Assembly (NCBI GenBank): GCA_001917435.1
Contig: MNEA01000127.1
Location: 1-62,602, forward strand
DNA length: 62,602 nucleotides
DNA from: Acidobacteria bacterium 13_2_20CM_2_57_6
GTDB lineage: Bacteria; Acidobacteriota; Terriglobia; Acidiferrales; UBA7541
Reading direction: 5' to 3'
The notes beneath the pieces were generated by a model. It was not told the origin of the DNA. It saw only the letters and a program-made list of their open reading frames with translations, and ran no database searches. Shown here in pieces: positions 33,996 through 43,102 of this stretch (positions are counted from its first letter, which is position 1; each line of letters starts with the position of its first letter). The translations under genes and the position numbers were made by a program.

Positions 33996-35827
33996 GGCGC
34001 GCAGAGGCAACAGCAGGACTGATTTTGTTTTTAATTGCGCTGGGCTCCGGGGCCGCCGCGGGCGCGCAGGTTCCGCAGGATAACGACCACACGCTGCAAG
34101 CCATGCGCGATGAAATGACGCGCGCGAAGACTCGCCTGGAATTAAAAATTCCGAACATCGAGCAGCCGGTGCGGCCGTACTTCGTGCAGTACCGTTTGCT
34201 CGATTTGGAAGTGCGCGAAGTCGTCGCGGAATTCGGCACGCTACTTTCCAGCACGCACACGCGGAACCGCTTCATGGATGTGGATGCGCGAGTGGGCAGT
34301 TACAAGCTGGACAGTTCAAACTTTGTGAGCGACGAAGGCTTTCGCGGCTTTATCGGACCTACCGGCGAGGTGGGAGTCGACCGCGATTACGATTCGCTGC
34401 GGCAGGACTTGTGGATTGCCACTGATCAGGCCTTCAAGGAAGCGGTCGAGACGTATTCGCGAAAGCAGGCGTATCTCAGCAGTCTGGCGCGGCAATCGGA
34501 CATCGACGACTTTGCGAAAGGCGAGCCCGTGCAACTCGTTGAAGCGCTGGAGACCCCGGATTGGACTAGCCGCAACTGGGACCAGGAAGCGCGCGAGACT
34601 TCCGCAACGCTGCGGGCGTTTTCCGAGATTCACGAGTCGCGCGTGACGTATTACCTCGTTTACGCGACGGAGTACCTGCTTACCAGCGAAGGAACGGAGA
34701 TTCGCCAGAACCGGCATTTTGCGGCGATTGAAGCCGGGGTGAGCACATTTGCGAACGATGGTGTGCCGCTGAATGACTTTTATGCCACCTACGCGACGCG
34801 TCCGGCCGACTTGCCCGGGGTCGAAACGGTGCGCAAAGGGCTAAATGTCGCGGGCACTGAACTCATGACCCTGCGAGCCGCGCCTCCCGCGCAGGACTAT
34901 ACCGGGCCGGTCCTTTTCGAAGCGCGCGCCGCTGCGCCGATGCTGGCGCAGGTGCTTGGACCCGCGGTGAATGGAGCGAGGCCTCCGATTTCGTTTAGCC
35001 CGGTGATGGAGCAGATGCTCGGTAACCTGGGCGGCAAGAGCGATTGGGTGGGGCGGCTAGGCGCACGAGTTCTGCCAGCGGGCGTGTCCCTGGTGGATGA
35101 TCCGAGCGCAAGAGATTTCCGGGGCACGCCGCTGATCGGCAGCTATGCCGTAGACAATGAAGGCGTGCGCGCTCAGAAAGTCACGCTGGTGGATAGTGGC
35201 AACCTGAAGAACGAGCTGATGTCCCGCCGGCCCGGCCCAGATTTCAACGAGTCCAATGGACACGGCCGCGCCGCGTTTTTGAACGACGCCAAGCCGACCA
35301 TGAGCAATCTGTTTTTTTCTTCGGCGCAAACACTTTCTGCGGCAGACTTGAAGAAGAAATTTCTAGATAGTTGCCGCGCGGAAAAACTGAATTATTGCCT
35401 GGTCGTGCGCGAAATGGACAATCCCGTGCTCAGCTTGCTGCACCAGGAGGATTTCTCGGAGCTTCTGGCCAGCTATGGCGGAGGCGCGGGGAACGGCGAC
35501 CGCTTGCCGCTGGTTGTTTACCGCGTCTATCCGGAAACCGGCCGGGAGGAGATGATCCGTGGGTCGCGCATCATCGGACTGAACACACGCGCGCTGCGGA
35601 ACCTCGCCGGCATCGGGAACGACAATTTTGTGTACAACTACATGCAGAGCCAGAACAACGGGTTTGCCGGAACGGCGCTGGGGGCGTTTGGCTCGGCGCA
35701 AGTTGGGTTACCAGCTGCGGTGGTGGCGCCGTCGCTGCTGTTCGACGAACTGGAAATGCGCGGAGCGCGCGGAGAAGCCAAGCGGCTCCCGCTCTTGCCG
35801 CCGCCGCCGATGAGCCCAGCAAAGTAA
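33992..35827 (+). CDS. Exported TldE/PmbA-like partner protein
   Basis: A 611-residue paralogue of the preceding gene. I start it at the GTG at 33992, which overlaps the upstream stop; this yields a signal peptide (ATAGLILFLIALGSGAAAGAQ). A longer frame upstream is a tldD shadow. It aligns with its neighbour in several parts (GSYAVDNEGVRAQKVTLVDSGNLKN, FNESNGHGRA), but where TldD has HExxxH it reads LFEARAAAPMLAQVLG, so no metal site. That is the usual TldD (catalytic)/TldE (non-catalytic) split. The tight overlap implies a heteromeric complex. Confidence 0.85.
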   Translation: MRRAEATAGLILFLIALGSGAAAGAQVPQDNDHTLQAMRDEMTRAKTRLELKIPNIEQPVRPYFVQYRLLDLEVREVVAEFGTLLSSTHTRNRFMDVDARVGSYKLDSSNFVSDEGFRGFIGPTGEVGVDRDYDSLRQDLWIATDQAFKEAVETYSRKQAYLSSLARQSDIDDFAKGEPVQLVEALETPDWTSRNWDQEARETSATLRAFSEIHESRVTYYLVYATEYLLTSEGTEIRQNRHFAAIEAGVSTFANDGVPLNDFYATYATRPADLPGVETVRKGLNVAGTELMTLRAAPPAQDYTGPVLFEARAAAPMLAQVLGPAVNGARPPISFSPVMEQMLGNLGGKSDWVGRLGARVLPAGVSLVDDPSARDFRGTPLIGSYAVDNEGVRAQKVTLVDSGNLKNELMSRRPGPDFNESNGHGRAAFLNDAKPTMSNLFFSSAQTLSAADLKKKFLDSCRAEKLNYCLVVREMDNPVLSLLHQEDFSELLASYGGGAGNGDRLPLVVYRVYPETGREEMIRGSRIIGLNTRALRNLAGIGNDNFVYNYMQSQNNGFAGTALGAFGSAQVGLPAAVVAPSLLFDELEMRGARGEAKRLPLLPPPPMSPAK

Positions 35828-35849
35828 GTTCGTTTCAGGAACTGCTTCC

Positions 35850-36434
35850 ATGAATGAATTCACACGACGCGGACTGATCTTCGGAGCAGCCACGGCCGGA
35901 GCGTACGGATTGCTGGCGGGTGTGGAACGTGTTTGCCTCTCCGCCTTCGCCGATAACGACGAGACGGATGGCGACGTGGGCCCGATCCAGATTGTAAAAT
36001 TCTCGGACGCGGGTGCACGGCTGGGGGTTTATACGCTGGCGAAGGTGCGGAAGAACAAATCCGAATGGAAGAAGCAGCTCACGCCGCTGCAATACGATGT
36101 AACGCGGCGCGCCGCGACCGAGTTGGCCTTTTTCGGTGCGCTCTACGATCAGCATGCGCCGGGGTTGTACCGCTGCGTCGATTGCGGCAATGCGCTCTTC
36201 GATTCGAAATCGAAATTCGACTCCGGCACGGGTTGGCCGAGCTTCTGGGAAGCCATCGCCGGGGAGAACGTCTTCGAGAAAAAAGATTTCAGCATGGGCG
36301 CGCTGCGAACAGAGGTAAAATGCGCGCTCTGCGACGCGCATGTGGGGCACGTTTTCACGGACGGCCCCGAACCGACAGGACTTCGCTACTGCATGAATTC
36401 CGCCGCGTTGCATTTCATCCCGCGAAAAAGCTAG
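35850..36434 (+). CDS. msrB: Exported peptide methionine (R)-S-oxide reductase
   Basis: Reduces the R form of methionine sulfoxide in proteins. The 194-residue product carries an N-terminal twin-arginine-like leader (FTRRGLIFGAATAGAYGLLAG), unlike cytosolic MsrB. The catalytic domain has zinc cysteines C109, C112, C158 and C161, GTGWPSFWEA, HVGHVFTDGPEPTGLRYCMNS and the catalytic Cys181. The KQLTPLQYDVTR lead is family standard. The gene follows the exported TldD/TldE pair by 22 bp, so periplasmic protein quality control is a shared theme (inference). Confidence 0.92.
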   Translation: MNEFTRRGLIFGAATAGAYGLLAGVERVCLSAFADNDETDGDVGPIQIVKFSDAGARLGVYTLAKVRKNKSEWKKQLTPLQYDVTRRAATELAFFGALYDQHAPGLYRCVDCGNALFDSKSKFDSGTGWPSFWEAIAGENVFEKKDFSMGALRTEVKCALCDAHVGHVFTDGPEPTGLRYCMNSAALHFIPRKS

Positions 36435-36547
36435 CTTCTGGCGTAATGCCCTGGAAATCGAAACTGGTCCGCCACCGGCGTGCGCATCAGAACGGCACTC
36501 CTCGGTGTTTCGGCGAGGGCGTGAATCTGAGGTAGTCTAAGCGGACC

Positions 36548-37972
36548 ATGGTTGTTCCGTATTCCGTGGAAGAAGGACGGGAGAAAAAGCGGGCGGCGCT
36601 CTTGAGTGTCGGCTCGGCATTGCTGCTGGTTTCGCTGAAGACGTTTTTGGTGGTCCGCACCGGAAGCTTGGGAGTGCTTTCGGAGGCATTGCACTCCGGT
36701 CTCGACCTGCTTGCGGCGATCATCACGTTTCTCTCGGTGCGCATGTCCGATCAGCCGGCTGATGAAAAGCATCCTTACGGGCACGGCAAATTTGAGAACT
36801 TCTCCGCATTCGTCGAGACGGGGCTGCTCGCACTAACGGCTCTTTACATTGTTTATGAGGCGTTTGACCGGCTGTTCTTCCGCAGCGTGCACATTCAGCC
36901 AAGCGTTACGGCGATTCTGGTGCTCTTGCTCGCGTTGTCCATCGATCTAACGCGGGCGCGGGCCCTCGGGTACGTCTCTCGCAAATATTCCAGCGACGCT
37001 CTGGAGGCCGACGCGCTGCATTTTTCGACCGACGTGTGGAGCACTATCGTGGTGATCACCGGCATCGGGCTCGTGTGGGCCGGTGAAACCTGGAACATGC
37101 CTTGGCTGAATTACGCGGATGCTCTGGCGGGACTGACGGTGGCAGCCGTCATTTTGTGGGTGGGCGCGCAACTAGGCAGACGCACGCTGGATGCCTTGCT
37201 GGACGCGGCACCGCAAGGCTTGCAGCAGGAGATCGCCAAGGCCGTAGCGCGCATGGACGGCGTGCTGGACGTCGATCGCGTGCGCGTGCGGCGGGCGGGC
37301 AACCGCCACTTTGTGGATGCAACGGTGAGCGTGGCAAGAACGGCGAGCCTCGAGCAGGTCCATGCCCTGAGCGACGCCATCGAAAAACGCATCGGCGAAA
37401 TCGTTCCGGCGGATGTCATGGTGCACGCGGAACCGCGCGCGCCCCAGGGCGAACACTTGTTCGAAGCGATTCGCGCGGTCGCGCAGAAGTTGGGCCTCGC
37501 GGTTCATGACCTGACCGCCGTGCAACAGGATGGGCAACTTTTCATCGAGCTGCACCTGGAAGTGGACGAAAATTTAAGCTTGGGCGATGCGCACCGCCAA
37601 GCCACGGAGCTGGAAGAAAAAATTCGCGAACTGCGCGACGGGCAGGTGGAAGTCAACATTCACATCGAACCGCTGGGCAGGCACATTGCCACGCCGGACG
37701 CAGGCGCAGGGCAGATGAAGCAGCTTTCGCGCGCGATTGAGGAGTTTTTAAACAAGCTGCCGCTGGAGTTCGATGAACTCGTGAATTGCCACGATGTGCG
37801 CGTGCGGCAGGTGGAGCACCACATCCTGGTTTCGTGCCATTGCACGATGAGGAGCGAGCTGCCCATCACGCAAATCCACGACGTGACCGCAGCGCTGGAA
37901 GACCGCGTGAAAGAAAAGTTTCCGCAAATATACCGCCTCACCATTCACCCTGAACCATTCGAAGAAAAATAA
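36548..37972 (+). CDS. Cation diffusion facilitator (zinc/iron-type) with extended cytosolic tail
   Basis: A CDF exporter exchanging divalent metal for protons. The first ~220 residues hold the six-helix domain, with SEALHSGLDLLAAIITF in helix II and LEADALHFSTDVWSTIVV (HxxxD) in helix V for the metal site, and DEKHPYGHGKFENFSAF between helices. At 474 residues it is about 170 longer than usual. The C-terminal half repeats the ferredoxin-like cytosolic domain: segments VDATVSVARTASLEQVHALSDAIE, IELHLEVDENLSLGDAHRQATELEEKI and LVSCHCTMRSELPITQIHDVTAALEDRV are three copies of the same pattern. Metal preference is unknown. Confidence 0.9.
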   Translation: MVVPYSVEEGREKKRAALLSVGSALLLVSLKTFLVVRTGSLGVLSEALHSGLDLLAAIITFLSVRMSDQPADEKHPYGHGKFENFSAFVETGLLALTALYIVYEAFDRLFFRSVHIQPSVTAILVLLLALSIDLTRARALGYVSRKYSSDALEADALHFSTDVWSTIVVITGIGLVWAGETWNMPWLNYADALAGLTVAAVILWVGAQLGRRTLDALLDAAPQGLQQEIAKAVARMDGVLDVDRVRVRRAGNRHFVDATVSVARTASLEQVHALSDAIEKRIGEIVPADVMVHAEPRAPQGEHLFEAIRAVAQKLGLAVHDLTAVQQDGQLFIELHLEVDENLSLGDAHRQATELEEKIRELRDGQVEVNIHIEPLGRHIATPDAGAGQMKQLSRAIEEFLNKLPLEFDELVNCHDVRVRQVEHHILVSCHCTMRSELPITQIHDVTAALEDRVKEKFPQIYRLTIHPEPFEEK

Positions 37973-38012
37973 CGGCGCTAAATTTTATCCTGTGCCGGGG
38001 GGGTCTTGCCGG

Positions 38013-39491
38013 TCACCGGGCAAGCGGAAGCTTGCGCAAGCGCACGTCGGAAGGGCGGGCAACAACCTGCGCACCCAGCGCGATCAAGGCGGGGAAGCAA
38101 ACAAGAACATACCGCGGCTCGGGTGTCTCCAGGGTGGTCAGAAAGACCGTTCGGATCACGAGGAATAGGGCCAGAAAGGCAACCACTGGCCGTGCTGAAG
38201 GATTTGAACGCCAATTCCCCGCGCCCCAGACGCCCAGTCCTACGTAGAACAAGTTCAGGACAAAAAGCAGGCTGGTGACTTCCTGATCGACAGGGTCATC
38301 CTCGCGCATTTGCGCCAGCGGAAAAACGTGCCCGGAAACGGGCAGCAATTCAATGCGCGGCGTAAACCAGATGGCGGCGGCACGCGCGGCAGGCAGCCAG
38401 AGGTACGTTCGCAAAGGGTGGCGCGACGTGCGCTCGCGCGCCAGTTGCGCGAACGCCGCATCTTCTTCCGGCGTGAGCGTCAAATCATTGTTGTATTGTT
38501 CGAGAATGGCGGCAACGCGCTGCTTCTCTTCCACCGTATCAAAAGCGCGCGCGGGAATCTCTTCGATGTTGATGGCTTCTTCGTTTAGCTTCCACGGCAC
38601 CAGATAACAATCCCGGACGCGATAGAGCCACGTCTTTTCCCAAGCCATAAAGCCGTACGGCACGAGTTCGCCCGGCAGATTCGAGTTCTTTGGTGCGAGG
38701 AATTGCGGTTCGCCGAGCGTTATCATGTTCCGAATCGCCCAGGGAGAAAGAATCATCAGGCAGCCGAGCGCCATGGCCAGGCAAGCCCAGAACCAGCGCC
38801 GGTAATTTCCCCGCTGAAAAAATAACCCGCCAAAAGTGACGGCAGCGGCAACAAGCAACAGCGGTGTTTCAGGACGAAGAAGCGTCCCCAAACCGACAAC
38901 CAATCCTGCACCCAGCGCCGAGTACTCCACGCTTTTCCCCAAGGGGAGATGGGTACTCTTCAACAGAAAATCAGGTTTCTGCACTCGTCTCAACGCGACC
39001 AGGAGAGCAACGCTAGCCAGCGCTATCCAGAAAGTAGCGAACACCTCGGTCAGCGGCACAGCCGTATAGTTCGCCGTAAAGGGACACAAAGCCGCGAGCC
39101 AAAGCGCCACAGCGTAGGCGCGCTTGTTCGGCGTTGGGTCTCCCGAGGTGCAGGCTAAGAGCGCCGCCAGCCGCGCAATCACCAGGCAGGAAAGCAGATC
39201 CACGCCAACCTGCGCCAGCATGACCCCAAGACGAGCGTCGTCGCCTGTGCGGCCCGTGAGCGCATAGAGAATGGCAAGAAACGCCGGATAACCCGGCATG
39301 CGCAGATCAACCGGAGTGATGGCGCCGCCGACGGTCATTGCATAGACGTGGTGCTTCAGCCAGTTGGTGGCGATTTGCTCGTAAAGGACTGTGTCGCCGG
39401 AGTTGGCGGGGAACTTCAGCACGAAATAGAGCCGCAGGCACAGACCTGCAACTAACGCCACAAGGGGATTCGAGAAAACTCGCTTCATCAA
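38013..39491 (-). CDS. GT39/ArnT-like membrane glycosyltransferase
   Basis: A 492-residue polytopic membrane protein resembling dolichyl-phosphate-mannose/ArnT-type (GT-C) transferases, which use polyprenyl-phosphate sugars on the periplasmic face. The first loop has NSGDTVLYEQIATNWLKHHVYA and DLRMPGYPAFLAILYALTG, where GT-C enzymes carry their acidic catalytic residue. About ten hydrophobic helices follow. The late soluble loop (DLTLTPEEDAAFAQLARERTSRHPLRTYLWL) precedes two terminal helices. The acceptor is unknown. It is divergent from the GH18-deacetylase-GT2 gene. Start M1 or M2 cannot be separated. Confidence 0.78.
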   Translation of the reverse strand: MMKRVFSNPLVALVAGLCLRLYFVLKFPANSGDTVLYEQIATNWLKHHVYAMTVGGAITPVDLRMPGYPAFLAILYALTGRTGDDARLGVMLAQVGVDLLSCLVIARLAALLACTSGDPTPNKRAYAVALWLAALCPFTANYTAVPLTEVFATFWIALASVALLVALRRVQKPDFLLKSTHLPLGKSVEYSALGAGLVVGLGTLLRPETPLLLVAAAVTFGGLFFQRGNYRRWFWACLAMALGCLMILSPWAIRNMITLGEPQFLAPKNSNLPGELVPYGFMAWEKTWLYRVRDCYLVPWKLNEEAINIEEIPARAFDTVEEKQRVAAILEQYNNDLTLTPEEDAAFAQLARERTSRHPLRTYLWLPAARAAAIWFTPRIELLPVSGHVFPLAQMREDDPVDQEVTSLLFVLNLFYVGLGVWGAGNWRSNPSARPVVAFLALFLVIRTVFLTTLETPEPRYVLVCFPALIALGAQVVARPSDVRLRKLPLAR

Positions 39492-39591
39492 TGCTACGCA
39501 TCTTACAATAGAGCAGACGGAATCGCGCAGACGGACTCAGCCCTAGCCCTGATGTATCTTTGCCTGCCGTGCCGCCGGGTTGAAAAGTGAC

Positions 39592-42500
39592 ATGAAGGAA
39601 CGCGGTCCCATATTTTATGATGCGGAGCGTGTACGCTGGCGCCGCACGCGTCGAGTAATGGAAATTACTGGCGTCCTGCTGACCATATTGCTCGCCTATT
39701 TTTTTGTGACCATCGCCGTCAGCGTGGAATTACCCGCGGGTCTCCTGCCGGATACCAAGCCCGGATATCGCGCCGTCAAGTCGAAGAAGAAACCGGCTAC
39801 TCGCGAAGGCCGGCGCCGCCGAGTGGCGAACATCGGAAAGCTCCCGGCAACTTATGATCCTGTGCGAGCCGCATTTTTCGTAAGCTGGGATCCCAACAGC
39901 CTCGCTTCTCTGAAGAAGCACTACAAAGATATCGACCTGCTGATTCCCGAGCAGCTCCATGCCGTCTCTGCCGATGGAGCGCTGACCATCGTGGACTACG
40001 AGCGCGGCCAATACACCGCCAAAGCTGCACCCGCCGAAGCCATCTCGATTTTGAAAGAAGACAAGCTGCATCAGTGGATGAAATCACTGAATCCTCCTGT
40101 CGAGCTGCCCATCATGGGCCTCGTCAATAACTACGACGGCGTCGAGTGGCGCATCAAGGAAATGGCGCAGATGCTCGCGAGTCCTGCTGCGCGGCAGAAT
40201 CTCGCGCGGGAGATCGCCGAATACGCCGCCGAATCGCATGAGGCCGGCATCGTTGTCGATTTTGAAGAGGTCCCCGATGCCAGCCAGGCGCACTTCCGTC
40301 AATTCATCGCCGCGCTCGCGCCCGCGCTTCACTCCGCTGGATTGAAACTCATGATCGCTCTGCCGGCGCGCGACGACGCGTACGATTATGAGTTTTTCGG
40401 CAAGGAGTGCGACGCCATCGTGGTGATGAACTACGACCAGCACTGGCTGACTTCCCCTCCGGGCCCCATCGCCGCCCAGGACTGGTTCGTCGAAAACCTG
40501 CGCCAGATTATCGATGTCGTTCCTCCGCAAAAAATCATCGTGGGAATTGCGAACTATGCTTACGATTGGCCCGTTGCTCCAGAAAAGAACAATGAGGCCG
40601 CCGCAGAGTACAGCATCCAGGAAGCCTTGCTGCACGTCGAGGAATCGGATACCGACGTCGAATTCGACAGCAATTCGCTGAACCCACACTATTCGTACTA
40701 CGACGAGCACAACCACCTGCACCAGGTGTGGATGCTCGACGCCGTCACCGCGTACAACGAGCTTCGGGCCAGCGAGCGATTAGGCGTGCAAGGTACGGCG
40801 CTCTGGCGGCTAGGTTCTTCAGACACTTCTTTGTGGCCGATTTGGGATGCGACTCACGCCGACGATACAGCCCGGCAAAAGCTTGCCGACCTGCCGCCAG
40901 GTCCGGACTTAATCCTCGAAGGCGACGGCGACATCTGGCACTTTACGGATACGCCGAAGCACGGCAAACGCTCCTTTGAGTACGACCCAGCCAGCGATCT
41001 CTTCACCGATGAATCCTACGACGCCATCCCGCTTTCCTATAACATCGACCGCATCGGCGGCGCGAACAAGAAAATTGCCATCTCCTTCGACGATGGCCCC
41101 GACCCTCAATGGACACCCAAAATCCTCGACATTCTAAAGGAGAAGAAGGCCCCTGGCGTTTTCTTCATCATCGGTGACCAGGCAAATAAGAGGCCGGACA
41201 TTCTAAAGCGCGAATTCGCCGAAGGCCACGAAATCGGGAATCACACTTTTACACATCCGAAGTTCGACGAGATTTCACACACGCAAATCCGCTGGGAATT
41301 GAATCTGACCCAGCGGCTGATTGAAAGCACGCTCGACGTCAAAACCATTCTTTTCCGCCCTCCGTACGGCATCGATCATCAGCCGGAGTACGCGGAGGAA
41401 GTGGCCCAACTCCCTCTCGCACAGGAGATGGGCTATTTGATCGTGGGCCAGCGCATCGATCCGGACGACTGGAGCCTGCGCAATGGCAAGCCCATCCCTG
41501 CAAAAGAGATTGTCGAGAGCGTGCTGAGGCAAGCCGGAAACGGCAATATCATCCTGCTGCACGACGGCGGCGGCGACCGCACTCAGACCATTGAGGCTCT
41601 TCCGCAAATCATCGACGCCCTGCGCAACAAGGGATACCAGCTTGTCTCCGTCTCGGATCTGATTAGGAAAACGCGCGCCGAAGTAATGCCTCTCCTCTCT
41701 CCCGAAGAGCGCTTCGAAGCTCGCGCCGACGGATTTATCTTCACGCTGTTTCAATGGTCGCGGTTCTTCATTGGCACCATCTTCTTCCTTGGCATTGTGA
41801 TGGTCAGCGGGCGCGCCGTGATTATTGGCTTGCTCGCCCTGATCGAAAAGCTTCGCCCCGACCATGCCGCGATGCCCAACCCTCCTCCGACCGTGACCGT
41901 GCTGATCCCCGCGCACAACGAAGAAAGTGTGATCGTGCAGACCGTCACGTCCGTACTTGCTTCTGATCTGAAGGATTTGCGCATCATCGTGGTTAATGAC
42001 GGCTCCGCGGATCGAACCGGCGAGCTGCTGGACGAGAATTTCTCGCGCCAGCCGCGCGTGCGCATCATTCACCAGGTGAATCGCGGAAAAGCTGCGGCGC
42101 TGAATCTTGCCATGTCCCTGGCGGACACCGACATTGTGGTGACCATCGACGCTGACACCGAAATCGAACCGGACGCCGTCAGCAAACTCGTCCGGCATTT
42201 TTCCGATCCCAAGGTTGGCGCCGTCGCCGGCAACGTGAAGGTCGGCAACCGTTCGCGCTGGCTTACACGCTGGCAAGCGCTTGAGTACATCACCAGTCAG
42301 AATATGGAGAAGCGCGCCTTCGACCTCTTGAACTGCATCACCGTCGTGCCCGGCGCGCTCGGCGCCTGGCGAAAGAAAGCCATCGAAGCCGCGGGCGGCA
42401 TCACGGCGGATACCGTCGCCGAAGACGCCGATTTGACCATTGCCATCCGGCGCCTGGGCTGGCGCATCAGCTATGATGAAGAGGCCATTGCCTGGACCGA

Positions 42501-43050
42501 AGCTCCGGAGACGGCCGGCCAACTGATCCGCCAGCGCTTCCGCTGGACCTTCGGCACACTGCAATCCTTCTGGAAGCACGGCGACACTTTGTTGCGGCCA
42601 AAATACGGAACCCTCGGCTGGATAGCGCTGCCGAACATCTTTGTATTCCAACTCATATTGCCGCTCGTCTCCCCAATCATCGACCTGATGTTCTTTGGCT
42701 CCTTGTTGCTCTGGGGACTCGCGCAGTTCCGCGTCACGCGGCTGCCGCAACTCTGGACCTCCGCCGACGTGGAAAAATCCCTTCTCTTCTTTCTCGGATT
42801 CCTGCTCATCGACATACTGACGTGCATGGTCGCGTTCGTGCTGGAACGCAAGGAAGATTGGACCCTTCTCATTCCCGTGTTGTTGCAGCGTTTCTACTAT
42901 CGCCAGTTGATGTACGTCGTGCTCTTCCGTTCCGTGAAGGAAGCCGTCAGCGGCCGTCCCGTTGGTTGGCGCGGCGTCGAGCCGGAAGCACCGCAGCGAA
43001 CCTCCAAAGCTCCACCCAAGCCCGCCACGGCGCCCGTCGAAGGCAATTGA
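39592..43050 (+). CDS. Trifunctional fusion: GH18-like domain, polysaccharide deacetylase, GT2 synthase
   Basis: A ~1150-residue envelope enzyme. A membrane anchor (ITGVLLTILLAYFFVTIAVS) precedes a GH18-like barrel with GIVVDFEEVP and DAIVVMNYDQHW (residues ~100-430). A NodB-type deacetylase follows from about residue 495 (ISFDDGPDPQWTPKILDIL, HEIGNHTFTHP, FRPPYG, ILLHDGGGDRT). After a helix near 730 comes a processive GT2 synthase (VTVLIPAHNEESVIVQTV, DADTEI, EDADLTIAIRRLGW, RQRFRW) and C-terminal membrane helices. Together these would polymerise, deacetylate and cut or bind a beta-linked GlcNAc-type polymer (inferred). An in-frame TTG at 39580 is an alternative start with no better ribosome site. 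Confidence 0.9.
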   Translation: MKERGPIFYDAERVRWRRTRRVMEITGVLLTILLAYFFVTIAVSVELPAGLLPDTKPGYRAVKSKKKPATREGRRRRVANIGKLPATYDPVRAAFFVSWDPNSLASLKKHYKDIDLLIPEQLHAVSADGALTIVDYERGQYTAKAAPAEAISILKEDKLHQWMKSLNPPVELPIMGLVNNYDGVEWRIKEMAQMLASPAARQNLAREIAEYAAESHEAGIVVDFEEVPDASQAHFRQFIAALAPALHSAGLKLMIALPARDDAYDYEFFGKECDAIVVMNYDQHWLTSPPGPIAAQDWFVENLRQIIDVVPPQKIIVGIANYAYDWPVAPEKNNEAAAEYSIQEALLHVEESDTDVEFDSNSLNPHYSYYDEHNHLHQVWMLDAVTAYNELRASERLGVQGTALWRLGSSDTSLWPIWDATHADDTARQKLADLPPGPDLILEGDGDIWHFTDTPKHGKRSFEYDPASDLFTDESYDAIPLSYNIDRIGGANKKIAISFDDGPDPQWTPKILDILKEKKAPGVFFIIGDQANKRPDILKREFAEGHEIGNHTFTHPKFDEISHTQIRWELNLTQRLIESTLDVKTILFRPPYGIDHQPEYAEEVAQLPLAQEMGYLIVGQRIDPDDWSLRNGKPIPAKEIVESVLRQAGNGNIILLHDGGGDRTQTIEALPQIIDALRNKGYQLVSVSDLIRKTRAEVMPLLSPEERFEARADGFIFTLFQWSRFFIGTIFFLGIVMVSGRAVIIGLLALIEKLRPDHAAMPNPPPTVTVLIPAHNEESVIVQTVTSVLASDLKDLRIIVVNDGSADRTGELLDENFSRQPRVRIIHQVNRGKAAALNLAMSLADTDIVVTIDADTEIEPDAVSKLVRHFSDPKVGAVAGNVKVGNRSRWLTRWQALEYITSQNMEKRAFDLLNCITVVPGALGAWRKKAIEAAGGITADTVAEDADLTIAIRRLGWRISYDEEAIAWTEAPETAGQLIRQRFRWTFGTLQSFWKHGDTLLRPKYGTLGWIALPNIFVFQLILPLVSPIIDLMFFGSLLLWGLAQFRVTRLPQLWTSADVEKSLLFFLGFLLIDILTCMVAFVLERKEDWTLLIPVLLQRFYYRQLMYVVLFRSVKEAVSGRPVGWRGVEPEAPQRTSKAPPKPATAPVEGN

Positions 43051-43102
43051 GCCTGCTCACACCACGGCTGCCAGTGCGTCAGATTCCCTGGGGGCTGTGT
43101 CC

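Noticed and set aside
41275..42750. A 491-codon open frame on the minus strand opposite the GT2 fusion gene
   Set aside because: It mirrors the codon structure of the real gene, shows no recognisable motif and is a GC-rich antisense shadow; the same holds for long antisense frames at 23583-24926, 43223-44959 and 46746-48026.
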